Below, in pieces: positions 24,676 through 33,478 of a stretch of DNA of 64,000 nt. Under the pieces are notes generated by a model that saw nothing but the letters and a program-made list of their open reading frames with translations, was not told the DNA's origin and made no database searches. The stretch comes from Symbioplanes lichenis (GTDB lineage: Bacteria > Actinomycetota > Actinomycetes > Mycobacteriales > Micromonosporaceae). The stretch spans positions 25,858-89,857 of the forward strand of contig NZ_JAUZQD010000023.1 in the NCBI RefSeq assembly GCF_030709675.1. The letters run 5' to 3'. Within the stretch, counting starts at the first letter, position 1; the number at the start of each line of letters is the position of its first letter. The translations under genes and the position numbers were made by a program.

Positions 24676-24741
24676 GTGATCCAGCAGACGCGATTTTTTG
24701 CCTATGGCACCGGGAGTCCGGCGACCATGGGACGCGTCTGA
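24676..24741 (+). CDS. Candidate aromatic leader peptide of the chorismate mutase gene
   Basis: A 21-residue open frame, GTG start and TGA stop, lies 95 bp before the chorismate mutase ATG. It contains the run Phe-Phe-Ala-Tyr (residues 7-10). The two Phe codons are both TTT, unusual in this strongly C/G-ending genome, which would make their decoding sensitive. A strong hairpin follows 17 bases after its stop. No SD is visible. Upstream are TTGCGA and TACTCG, loosely spaced as -35/-10, so it may be leaderless. Inferred role: ribosome-mediated attenuation responding to Phe/Tyr supply. Chance occurrence cannot be excluded. Confidence 0.45.
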   Translation: MIQQTRFFAYGTGSPATMGRV

Positions 24742-24758
24742 ACGACAGGCCACCATCG

Positions 24759-24784
24759 AGCCCCGGGCTTCCGCGCCCGGGGCT
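24759..24784 (+). promoter_or_regulatory. Attenuator-like hairpin before the chorismate mutase gene
   Basis: A perfect 10-bp stem AGCCCCGGGC / GCCCGGGGCT closes a 6-nt loop TTCCGC between the leader peptide and the structural gene. It has no T-run. Partly competing GC-rich pairings are possible with 24708-24722 and 24790-24815. Confidence 0.45.
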
Positions 24785-24836
24785 TGATGCTGCCCGGGCC
24801 GGGGCGACCGGGGCACCAGCACCCGAGGAGCACGCC

Positions 24837-25250
24837 ATGACCGCAGACCTGATCAACGAGCCCGCCGGCACCCCGCAGCAGCCCGGCGACGCCGCCCCGC
24901 GCATCACGCCCGCCGACGCCGCAGCGCCGCATGACGCCGCGCGTGCCACACCCCATGACACCGCCGCGCGGGCCACGCCGCAGGACACCGGCACCGAGCA
25001 GCCGCTGGCCGTCGAGCAGATCACGGGCATTCGCGAGCGCATCGACGAGATCGATCAGGCGATCATCGACCTGTGGCAGGAGCGATCACGCCTCTCCCAG
25101 CAGGTCGGCCGCACCCGGATGGCCTCGGGCGGCACCCGCCTCGTGCTCTCCCGCGAGCGCGAGATCGTCGAGCGCTTCCGCGAGGCCCTCGGCCCCGACG
25201 GCACCCAGGTCGCCCTGCTGCTGCTCCGCGCCGGCCGCGGCCCCCTCTGA
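24837..25250 (+). CDS. Chorismate mutase, AroQ type
   Basis: A 137-residue protein converting chorismate to prephenate for Phe/Tyr synthesis. The C-terminal 85 residues form the AroQ helical domain: ITGIRERIDEIDQAIIDLW, then RLSQQVGRTRMASGG and SREREIVERFREALG. The first 50 residues are a low-complexity extension with a repeated AARATPxDT unit. ATG 24837 is chosen because GAGGAG lies six bases upstream and no domain precedes it. Preceded by an FFAY leader peptide and hairpin. Its stop lies in the first of three 19-bp tandem repeats. Confidence 0.88.
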   Translation: MTADLINEPAGTPQQPGDAAPRITPADAAAPHDAARATPHDTAARATPQDTGTEQPLAVEQITGIRERIDEIDQAIIDLWQERSRLSQQVGRTRMASGGTRLVLSREREIVERFREALGPDGTQVALLLLRAGRGPL

Positions 25251-25299
25251 TCCGGCGCAACCCCTCTGATCCGGCGCCACCCCTCTGATCCGGCGCCAC
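25243..25299 (+). repeat. Three tandem 19-bp repeats over the chorismate mutase stop codon
   Basis: Unit CCCTCTGATCCGGCGCCAC occurs three times head to tail (25243-25261, 25262-25280, 25281-25299); the first differs by one base. The TGA stop of the gene is inside copy one and recurs in each copy, so the duplication leaves the protein end unchanged. Confidence 0.85.
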
Positions 25300-25334
25300 C
25301 CCGCACGAGCGGAGTCGCGCCCGCCGAACGCCGA

Positions 25335-25370
25335 AGGGGGCCCGCCCGGACCAACCCGGACGGACCCCCT
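25335..25370. terminator. Bidirectional terminator
   Basis: A 15-bp stem with two G-U positions and a 6-nt loop ACCAAC lies between the convergent chorismate mutase and oppF-like genes. Confidence 0.75.
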
Positions 25371-25383
25371 CGCGTAAGCCCGC

Positions 25384-26400
<1,017 letters not shown>

Positions 26401-26448
26401 GCCATTGCCTCCGCCGTGACACACTGAGTCATTGATTCGTTCGCAAGC

Positions 26449-27483
26449 TCACTCATCGCCGACCACATCCCTCCAGAAGTGGCACCGAGCGGTCCGGCCG
26501 GGTGCGACGATGTACTGCGGTGGCGGCGGGTCCTGCCGGCACACGTCCTGGGCGAAGGCGCAGCGCGGGTTGAACGCGCAGCCCTTCGGCACAGCGGTCA
26601 GCGCCGGCGGCAGGCCGCGGATGACGTTGAGCTGCTGGCCCTTCATGTCGAGGCGCGGGATCGACTCCAGCAGAGCCTTCGCGTACGGGTGCGCGGGGCG
26701 CGAGTAGATGTCGTAGACGCCCGCCTCCTCGACCACCTTGCCGGCGTACATGACGGAGATCCGGTCCGCCACGTCCGCGACCACGCCCATGTCGTGGGTG
26801 ATCAGGATGAGGCCCATGTTGCGCTGCTGCTGGAGCTCCGCGAGCAGGCCCATGATCTGCGCCTGCACCGTCACGTCGAGCGCCGTGGTGGGCTCGTCGG
26901 CGATCAGCACGTCGGGGTCGAGCGCCAGCGCCATGGCGATCATGACGCGCTGGCGCATGCCGCCCGAGAACTGGTGCGGGTAGTCGCTGACCCGGGTCCG
27001 CGCGGCCGGGATCTTGACCTGGTCGAGCAGCTCGATCGAGCGCTTCTTGGCGTCGGCGCGCGACATGCCCCGATGCACCCGGAACAGCTCGCTGAGCTGG
27101 AACCCGACCGTGAAGACCGGGTTCAGCGCGGAGAGCGCGTCCTGGAAGATCATCGCGATGTGGTTCGCGCGGACCGAGCGCCGCTGCTTCTCGGGCAGCT
27201 TGAGCAGGTCGACGCCGCGGTACTTGACCTCGCCCTGGGTGATGTAGCCGGGCGGGCTGTCGAGGATGCCCATGATCGCCTGCGCGGTCACGGACTTGCC
27301 GCAGCCGGACTCCCCCAGGATCGCCAGGGTCTCGCCGGGGGCCAGGTTGAAGTTGGCCCCGTTGACCGCGCGGGCGATGCCGTCGCGGGTCCGGAACTCG
27401 ACGTGCAGGTCGTTGACCTCGAGCAGCGGGGCGTTCGGGTCGATGCCGCGCAGGACGTCGATGTCCGCCTTGATGTCGGTCAT
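26449..27483 (-). CDS. oppD: Peptide ABC transporter ATP-binding protein, OppD/DppD type
   Basis: A 344-residue ATPase with Walker A GESGCGKSV, IFQDALSALNPVFTV, signature FSGGMRQRVMIAMAL, Walker B VLIADEPTTALDV and LITHDMGVVADV. The C-terminal cysteine-rich GCAFNPRCAFAQDVC fits the iron-sulfur-type tail of OppD-family ATPases. ATG 27483, six bases after the permease stop. It forms the heterodimeric motor with the downstream OppF-like subunit. Confidence 0.92.
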   Translation of the reverse strand: MTDIKADIDVLRGIDPNAPLLEVNDLHVEFRTRDGIARAVNGANFNLAPGETLAILGESGCGKSVTAQAIMGILDSPPGYITQGEVKYRGVDLLKLPEKQRRSVRANHIAMIFQDALSALNPVFTVGFQLSELFRVHRGMSRADAKKRSIELLDQVKIPAARTRVSDYPHQFSGGMRQRVMIAMALALDPDVLIADEPTTALDVTVQAQIMGLLAELQQQRNMGLILITHDMGVVADVADRISVMYAGKVVEEAGVYDIYSRPAHPYAKALLESIPRLDMKGQQLNVIRGLPPALTAVPKGCAFNPRCAFAQDVCRQDPPPPQYIVAPGRTARCHFWRDVVGDE

Positions 27484-27489
27484 GTCAGA

Positions 27490-28437
27490 TCACCGCAGCT
27501 TCGGGTCGAAGGCGTCGCGCACCGCGTCGCCCAGCATGATGAACGCGAGCACCGTCACCGCGAGGAACACCGAGGGCCACACCAGGGGCTCCGGTGCCGT
27601 ACGGGCGTTGGCGCCCGCCTCCGCGATGCTGATGCCCCAGCTGATCGCGTCGCCCTTGAGCCCGACGCCGAGGAACGACAGCGTCGCCTCGCTGGCGATG
27701 TTGGTGCCCAGCAGGATCGTCAGCACGACGATGAACGGCGCGATGGAGTTCGGGAGGATGTGCTTGAGCATCAACCGGCCCGGGCCGGCGCCGAGCATCC
27801 GGGCGGCCGCCACGTAGTCCTGGTTCTTGGCGGTGATCACCGAGGAGCGCATGATGCGGGCCGCCGTGGTCCAGCCGAGGATGCCCAGGGTGACGGTCAC
27901 GGCGAGCACGCCGTTGCTCTCCGGGTCCTGCGCGAAGCGCTTGGCCAGGACGATGGCGCCGAGCAGGAACGGCACGCCCAGGATGATGTCGATGAAGCGG
28001 GACAGCACCGCGTCGACCCAGCCGCCGAAGTAGCCGGTCGAGAGGCCGAAGATCAGCCCGATGACGCCGGACAGCAGCGTGGCGACGACGCCGACCTCGA
28101 TCGAGTTGCGGGCGCCGTAGATCGTCTTGGCGTAGACGTCGCAGCCCTGGAAGTCGTAACCGAACAGGGCCGAGCCCGAGGCGCCGGCGTGCTGGCGGGA
28201 CAGGACGCAGTCACGCGGGTCGGCCGAGGTGAACAGCGTCGGGAAGAGCGCCATGGCCAGGATGATCAGGACCAGGATCGACGAGACCCAGAAGATCTTG
28301 TTGCGGCGCAGGTCGGCCCAGGCGTCGGCGGCGAGGCTGCGGGGCTTGTCCTTCTTGCCCCGGCCGGCGTGCTTCGGCTCCATCTGCGGCTGGGTGCTGG
28401 GACCCGCCGCGCTGGTCACTGCGTTGATGTCACTCAT
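27490..28437 (-). CDS. oppC: Peptide ABC transporter permease, OppC/DppC type
   Basis: A 315-residue inner-membrane permease. A cytoplasmic N-terminus of about 45 residues precedes a first helix at FWVSSILVLIILAMALFPTL, then five further segments. The EAA loop that contacts the ATPase is AARMLGAGPGRLMLKHILPN. The protein ends with MLGDAVRDAFDPKLR, the standard OppC tail. ATG 28437 overlaps the OppB-like stop by eight bases, so the two permeases are translated together. Confidence 0.92.
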   Translation of the reverse strand: MSDINAVTSAAGPSTQPQMEPKHAGRGKKDKPRSLAADAWADLRRNKIFWVSSILVLIILAMALFPTLFTSADPRDCVLSRQHAGASGSALFGYDFQGCDVYAKTIYGARNSIEVGVVATLLSGVIGLIFGLSTGYFGGWVDAVLSRFIDIILGVPFLLGAIVLAKRFAQDPESNGVLAVTVTLGILGWTTAARIMRSSVITAKNQDYVAAARMLGAGPGRLMLKHILPNSIAPFIVVLTILLGTNIASEATLSFLGVGLKGDAISWGISIAEAGANARTAPEPLVWPSVFLAVTVLAFIMLGDAVRDAFDPKLR

Positions 28438-29356
28438 AGCGAATCCTCGGGTCGAGGGCGGCGTACAGCAGGTCGACCAGAAGATTGACGACCAGGAAGA
28501 TGATGACCAGGATGCTGACGAAACCGACCACCAGCGGGCCGTCCTCCGTGCCGATTCCGCGCGCGAGGTTGAAGCCTACGCCGGGCACGTTGAAGATTCG
28601 TTCCGTCACGATCGCACCCGACATGAGGCCACCGATGTCGACGCCGATGAGGGTGACCACGGGGATCAGCGAGTTGCGGAGCACGTGCACCCCGATCACC
28701 CGCTTGCGGGACAGACCTTTCGCCCGCGCCGTGCGAACGTAGTCCGAGCGCAGGTTCTCGGCGACCGCCGAGCGGGTGACGCGCAACTCGGTCGCGATCA
28801 CCAGGCTGCCCAGGACCAGGGCGGGTAGCAAGAGGTCGAAGAGGCTCGCGTTCACGGTGGCCGTGGGCGGGAACCACTTGAGCTGGATGCCGAAGACCAG
28901 CTGGGCCAGCGGCGCGAGCACCACGATGGGCAGCGACAGGATGATCAGCGTGACGACCAGCGTCGCGTTGTCGAAGATGCTGCCGCGGCGGATGCCGGAG
29001 ATCACGCCGGCGGTGACCGCGATGGTCGCGGCGATGATGATGGCCATCAGGCCCAGCTTGATGGTGATCGGCCAGGCCGTCTCCATCATGTCGATGATCT
29101 TGCGGCCCGTCAGCGACGTGCCGAAGTCGCCGGTGAGCAGACCCTTCATGTAGTACCAGTACTGGACGAGGAAGGGCTCGTCGAGGTGGTAACGCTCCAT
29201 GAGCGTCTGCCGGAGGTTCTCGGTGATGGGGCGCTCGCCCGCCAACGCCTGGATGGGGTCGTCCTGGTTGGCGAACGTCAGTGCGAACACCAGGAATGTG
29301 GCCCCGAAGAACGTCAGGACCATCTGGAGTAAGCGCCGCACGATGTAGCGGAACAT
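28430..29356 (-). CDS. oppB: Peptide ABC transporter permease, OppB/DppB type
   Basis: A 308-residue permease. It starts MFRYIVRRLLQMVLTFFGAT, the typical OppB first helix, followed by five more hydrophobic segments. The EAA loop is RTARAKGLSRKRVIGVHVLR. It ends LLYAALDPRIRYE, standard for the family. ATG 29356 is chosen because it matches the family start and has GGAAGAGG upstream; an earlier in-frame start adds 29 non-conserved residues. A hairpin separates it from the binding-protein gene. Confidence 0.92.
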   Translation of the reverse strand: MFRYIVRRLLQMVLTFFGATFLVFALTFANQDDPIQALAGERPITENLRQTLMERYHLDEPFLVQYWYYMKGLLTGDFGTSLTGRKIIDMMETAWPITIKLGLMAIIIAATIAVTAGVISGIRRGSIFDNATLVVTLIILSLPIVVLAPLAQLVFGIQLKWFPPTATVNASLFDLLLPALVLGSLVIATELRVTRSAVAENLRSDYVRTARAKGLSRKRVIGVHVLRNSLIPVVTLIGVDIGGLMSGAIVTERIFNVPGVGFNLARGIGTEDGPLVVGFVSILVIIFLVVNLLVDLLYAALDPRIRYE

Positions 29357-29433
29357 ACGGATAAGCCTCTTCCGCGGAAGATGCGCCGCCGAGCGTCGTG
29401 GGCGAGGCGGCTGTAGTGGGGGAACACACAGCG

Positions 29434-29468
29434 GTGGCGCCACGGTTTCACAGAACCCGTGGCGCCAC
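29434..29468 (-). terminator. Read-through hairpin between oppA and oppB
   Basis: A perfect 12-bp stem GTGGCGCCACGG / CCGTGGCGCCAC with an 11-nt loop lies just after the binding-protein gene. There is no T-run. The arm is itself the palindrome GTGGCGCCAC. It probably raises the binding-protein to permease ratio. Confidence 0.55.
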
Positions 29469-29489
29469 TACTGCACTAACGGATCAGAT

Positions 29490-31127
29490 CTAGCTGGCCA
29501 GCTCGATCGTGGTCACGTCGACCTTGGTGAAGGTGTCGACCTTCACGTTCTTGACCTTCTCGGAGAAGCCGTAGACGTTCTGGCCGTACCGCAGCGGGAT
29601 GACCGGCATGTCCTTGGCGAGGATGTCCTCGGCCTGCTGCCACTTGGCAATGGCCTCCTCGGTCGTGGCGGCGGCGGAGCCCTCCTTGACCAGGTTGTCG
29701 AACGTCGGGTTGCTGTAACCGTAGTAGTTCGAGGAACCACCGGTACCGTACAGCGGGCCGAGGTAGTTCTCCATCAGCGGGTAGTCCATGACCCAGCCGA
29801 GACGGATGAGGCCGACCGGCTCCTTCTTCTCGACCTTGTTGAGCAGGTCGGCGAACTTGGGCTCCGGCGCACCGGCGCACTCGACGCCCAGCGAGGCCTT
29901 GATCTGGTTGCACATCGCGTCGACCCACGCCTTGTGGTTACCGTCGGCGTTGTAGGCGATCTTGATGGTCTGCGGCTTGGTGGTCGCCGCGTCCCAGAGC
30001 TTCTTGGCCTCGGCGGCGTTGTACTCGCAGTTCGCGCCGCAGGTGTCGGGGCGGTAGCCGGCGACGGCCGGGGACACGAAGCCCGTGGCCGGGGTCTGCG
30101 AGCCCAGGAAGATCTGGTCGGTCATCTCCTGGCGGTTGACCGCCATCGAGAGGGCCCGGCGGACGTTGACGTCCTTGTACTCGTTCTGGAAGAGCGGGAA
30201 GCCGACGAACGCGAACGACGAGCTCGGGCTCTTCTGGAAGCGGTCACCGAGGTCGGTCGGGGCCGAGGCCAGCGACTCGATCGGGATGGTGCCCTGGACG
30301 TCGAGGTTGCCGGCGACGAGGTCGGCGTACTCGGCCTTCGGGTCCTGGTAGATCTTGAAGTTGACCCCGTCGACCTTGGCCGCGGTGCCCTTGAAGTCGG
30401 CGTACTTCTCGACCACGATCTGCTGGTCGTGCTCCCACGTGCCCTTGATCTTGAAGGGGCCGTTGCCGACGATCGTGTCCTCGAAGCCGTCGGCGATGAC
30501 GCCGGGGGCCGAGAAGGCGGCGTTGGGCAGCGGGAGGAACGCCGTGTAGCCCATGACGGACTCCCAGCCGGCGAACGGCGCGGACAGGGTCACGGTGAAG
30601 GTCGTGTCGTCGACCTTCTTGAGACCGGTCAGCGTCTTGGCCTTGGGCTCGGGCGCCTTCTGCGGGCCGTCCTCGCCGTCGGGGTCCTTCGACTGCAGGT
30701 CGGCGTAGCCGTCGATGCGCTCGTAGAAGTACGACGCGCCCTGGCCGTTGGGGCCGTAGGCGCCGTAGTTCCAGGCGTTGATGTAGCTGTCCGAGGTGAC
30801 CGGCTCACCGTTGTGGAAGGTGTAGCCCGACTTCAGCTTGACGGTCCAGACCTTGTTGTCGTCCGAGGTGATCGACTCGGCGGCGACCTCGACCGGCTTG
30901 CTCTGCTCGTCGAAGTCGACCAGCGGGGTGAACAGGGCGTTGAGGACCTGCGCACCACCCGTCTCGGTCGTGTTCGACGGGATCAGGTGCTGCGGCTCGG
31001 CGATGCCGATAATGACGCTGTTGGCTTCGGAGTCGCTGTCCTCCGACCCTCCACCAGAACAACCGGCAGCCAACAAGGCGATGGCGGTCGCGCCGACCGC
31101 CATCTTCCATGGGCGATTCCCAAGCAT
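29490..31127 (-). CDS. oppA: Peptide ABC transporter substrate-binding lipoprotein (family 5)
   Basis: A 545-residue lipoprotein. The signal peptide ends in lipobox LAAGC (Cys23), followed by a Gly/Ser linker. The SBP family 5 fold is recognisable from VWTVKLKSGYTFHNGEPVTS, FTVTLSAPFAGWESVMGY, GNGPFKIKGTW and VRRALSMAVNRQEM. ATG 31127 has AGGAGT seven bases upstream; an in-frame start 25 codons earlier lacks this. First gene of the operon. Substrate is probably oligopeptides, but nickel or heme cannot be excluded. Confidence 0.93.
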   Translation of the reverse strand: MLGNRPWKMAVGATAIALLAAGCSGGGSEDSDSEANSVIIGIAEPQHLIPSNTTETGGAQVLNALFTPLVDFDEQSKPVEVAAESITSDDNKVWTVKLKSGYTFHNGEPVTSDSYINAWNYGAYGPNGQGASYFYERIDGYADLQSKDPDGEDGPQKAPEPKAKTLTGLKKVDDTTFTVTLSAPFAGWESVMGYTAFLPLPNAAFSAPGVIADGFEDTIVGNGPFKIKGTWEHDQQIVVEKYADFKGTAAKVDGVNFKIYQDPKAEYADLVAGNLDVQGTIPIESLASAPTDLGDRFQKSPSSSFAFVGFPLFQNEYKDVNVRRALSMAVNRQEMTDQIFLGSQTPATGFVSPAVAGYRPDTCGANCEYNAAEAKKLWDAATTKPQTIKIAYNADGNHKAWVDAMCNQIKASLGVECAGAPEPKFADLLNKVEKKEPVGLIRLGWVMDYPLMENYLGPLYGTGGSSNYYGYSNPTFDNLVKEGSAAATTEEAIAKWQQAEDILAKDMPVIPLRYGQNVYGFSEKVKNVKVDTFTKVDVTTIELAS

Positions 31128-31406
31128 GGGAGTAACTCCTTCAGGGGCGCTCACGAGGGGTGTGTGTGAGTAGGAGCAACCCTTACACAGCGGCACTGGC
31201 ACCCGACGGCGCCGTTATCAACCCGATATTAGGCCGATATGGCCCGGGAGCCCCGATGACCTCGTACTTTCGGTCAGCTGCAGGGCGCTGACCAGCGGCT
31301 TTACGGAATGTGTCACTCGTGTGAAACATTTCTCGCCGTGATGTCCATTTTCGCCCGCCAAACGACGAAAATGCCTGACCGGTCGGTTGGTGCGGTTGCG
31401 TCTGCC
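31128..31406. promoter_or_regulatory. oppA upstream region with several operator-like repeats
   Basis: No gene. The region is less GC-rich than its surroundings. It holds a direct repeat CCGATAT (31223-31229 and 31234-31240, 11 bp apart). It also has an inverted repeat GTGTCAC-TCGT-GTGAAAC (31310-31327) and a perfect 8-bp inverted repeat CATTTTCG/CGAAAATG (31346-31373, 12-nt loop) near the end of the response-regulator gene. The last could be that gene's terminator; the others suit regulation of oppA. Confidence 0.4.
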
Positions 31407-32054
31407 CTACACAAGGCGGCGGTCGGCGGCCCATCGTGACAGCTCGTAGCGGTTGGACATCTGCAGCTTCCGGAGCACGTTCGACACGTGGGTCTCCACC
31501 GTCTTGATGGAGATGAAGAGCTCCTTGGCGATCTCCTTGTACGCGTAGCCGCGCGCGAGCAGCCGCAGCACCTCCCGCTCCCGGTTGGTCAGCTGGTCCA
31601 GCTCCGGATCGGCGACCGGCACGTCGGGCCGGGCGGCGAACGCGTCGAGCACGAACCCGGCCAGCCGCGGGCTGAAAACCGCGTCGCCGTCGGCCACCCG
31701 CCGGATCGCGGCGGCGAGCTCGTCGGGCGAGATCGTCTTGGTCACGTAGCCGCGGGCGCCGGCCCGGATCAGCCCGATGACGTCCTCGGCCGCGTCGGAG
31801 ACGGACAGGGCGAGGAAGCGTACGTGCGGATGGGTCCGCCGCATCGCCTCCAGCACCGCCCGGCCGCCCCCGTCAGGCATGTGCACGTCGAGCAGCACCA
31901 CGTCGGGCTCGGTGGCCGCGATCCGGGTCACCGCCTCGGCGACGGTGCTCGCCTCGCCCACCACCTCGACGTGCGCTCCCAGCTCGGCGCGCACCCCGGC
32001 CCGGAACATCGCGTGGTCGTCCACCAGGAAGACGGTGAGGGTCTCTGCGGTCAT
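31407..32054 (-). CDS. NarL/LuxR-type response regulator of a PspC-linked two-component system
   Basis: A 215-residue regulator. The receiver domain has acidic pocket VDDHAMF, phosphoacceptor VVLLDVHMP and switch Lys in GYVTKTISP. The C-terminal LuxR HTH reads LTNREREVLRLLARGYAYKE, then FISIKTVETHVSNVLRKLQM. ATG 32054 overlaps the kinase stop by four bases, so kinase and regulator form one operon. Context (PspC-fused kinase, divergent PspC/LiaF-like protein) implies response to envelope stress, like LiaR. Confidence 0.9.
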   Translation of the reverse strand: MTAETLTVFLVDDHAMFRAGVRAELGAHVEVVGEASTVAEAVTRIAATEPDVVLLDVHMPDGGGRAVLEAMRRTHPHVRFLALSVSDAAEDVIGLIRAGARGYVTKTISPDELAAAIRRVADGDAVFSPRLAGFVLDAFAARPDVPVADPELDQLTNREREVLRLLARGYAYKEIAKELFISIKTVETHVSNVLRKLQMSNRYELSRWAADRRLV

Positions 32055-33316
32055 CGTGCGTTCTCCTTTCCGGCGGTCACGCCGTCACGCGAGGCGGGGA
32101 GGGTGAGGCGCACCTCGGTGCCCTCCCCGGGGGCGCTGCGGATCACGGCCTTGCCGCCGTGGCGCCGCATCCGCCCGATGATCGACCCGCGCACGCCGTG
32201 CCGGGTGTCCGCCACGGCCGCCGGGTCGAAGCCGGCGCCCCGGTCCCGGACGAACACGCTCAGCTCGTCGTCCTCGACCTCGGCGTAGAGCGACACGGTC
32301 TGCACACCGGCGTGCCGGGCCGCGTTGACGAGAGCCTCCCGCGCGGCGGCCACCAGGGCGGCGACCCGCTCGTCGCACTGCGTGTCGCCGACGACGACGG
32401 TCTCGACCGAGATCGCGTACGTGTCCTCGACCTCGGCCGCGGCCTCCTCCAGCGCCGCCCCGAACCGCTCGGTGGGCGAGGCGGCGGGCTTGTAGAGCCA
32501 GTTGCGCAGCGACCGCTCCTGCCCGCGGGCCAGCCGCTGGACCTCTTTGATGTCGGCCGAGTTGCGCTGGATCAGCGCGAGCGTGTGCAGCACCTGGTCG
32601 TGGATCATGGCGGCGACCTCGGCCCGCTCCTGCTCGCGGATGCGCCCCTCGCGCTCGCTGCGCAGCTGCCCGAAGGTGCGCCACAGCAGCGGCGCCACGA
32701 CCACGCCGACGCCGAGCAGGCCGACCAGCGCGAAGATCACGCCGTTGAGCACCGCGGCCAGGTTGTCGGCGGGCGCGTAGACGGCCAGCACGCCGATGAC
32801 CCCGACCGCGACCAGCACGCCGCCGCCGATGAAGCGGAAGAGGAAGGACCGGCGGTCGCTCTCGGCCACGACCGCGGCGAGCCAGGGCGTGTGCGCGGTG
32901 CCGACCCACTGCTCGCGGCGGGCCGGGTCCGACTGGTGCCAGATGACGCCGGCGCCGAGCGCGATCACCGCGACCAGCCAGCCGAGCGTGTTCGCCACGC
33001 CCTTGTCGCCGAAGAGCAGGTTCTGCAGGAGCAGCACGCCCAGGGCGATCGCGCCGAAGGGCAGCAGCAGGGCCACGTCACGGCGGGGCTGCTCGGTGCC
33101 GTCGGGCAACTGCTGGGGCAGCACGGCCCAGAAGACGGCGTAGAGCAGCAGGCCGAGACCGTTGAAGCCGAGCAGCACCACGAGGGCGATCCGCACCGCG
33201 GTCACGGGCAGCCCGAGGTGCCGCGCGATCCCGGACGCGACTCCCGCGATCATGCGATGGTCGCGCGGCCGGTAGAGACGGCGCGGCGGCGGGGATGCGG
33301 CGGCGGCGGTGATCAT
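32051..33316 (-). CDS. Sensor histidine kinase with N-terminal PspC domain
   Basis: A 421-residue membrane kinase. The PspC domain (about 13-70) contains RLYRPRDHRMIAGVASGIAR and a first helix. More hydrophobic segments follow to about residue 210. The HisKA_3 dimerisation helix has the phospho-His in MIHDQVLHTLALIQ, and the HATPase domain has REALVNAARHAG, VRDRGAGFDP and IRSAPGEGTEVRLTLP. ATG 33316 has an AGGGAG just upstream with short spacing; an in-frame GTG 14 codons earlier is an alternative. Operonic with the response regulator. The PspC fusion suggests the membrane state is sensed directly. Confidence 0.9.
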   Translation of the reverse strand: MITAAAASPPPRRLYRPRDHRMIAGVASGIARHLGLPVTAVRIALVVLLGFNGLGLLLYAVFWAVLPQQLPDGTEQPRRDVALLLPFGAIALGVLLLQNLLFGDKGVANTLGWLVAVIALGAGVIWHQSDPARREQWVGTAHTPWLAAVVAESDRRSFLFRFIGGGVLVAVGVIGVLAVYAPADNLAAVLNGVIFALVGLLGVGVVVAPLLWRTFGQLRSEREGRIREQERAEVAAMIHDQVLHTLALIQRNSADIKEVQRLARGQERSLRNWLYKPAASPTERFGAALEEAAAEVEDTYAISVETVVVGDTQCDERVAALVAAAREALVNAARHAGVQTVSLYAEVEDDELSVFVRDRGAGFDPAAVADTRHGVRGSIIGRMRRHGGKAVIRSAPGEGTEVRLTLPASRDGVTAGKENAR

Positions 33317-33478
33317 TGCTCCCTGGGTCGCACGAAAGTGGGCTGGTCCGATCGTCACACGTCCGCGGGCCCGGGGCTACGGGGAAACACCCCGAGGCCG
33401 GGGCCCCCGGGATCTCAGGGTGGGGTCAGGGTCGGCTCCGGAGGCGCGCCGGGTGCCGGGGCGGCCAGTATCGAGGGC

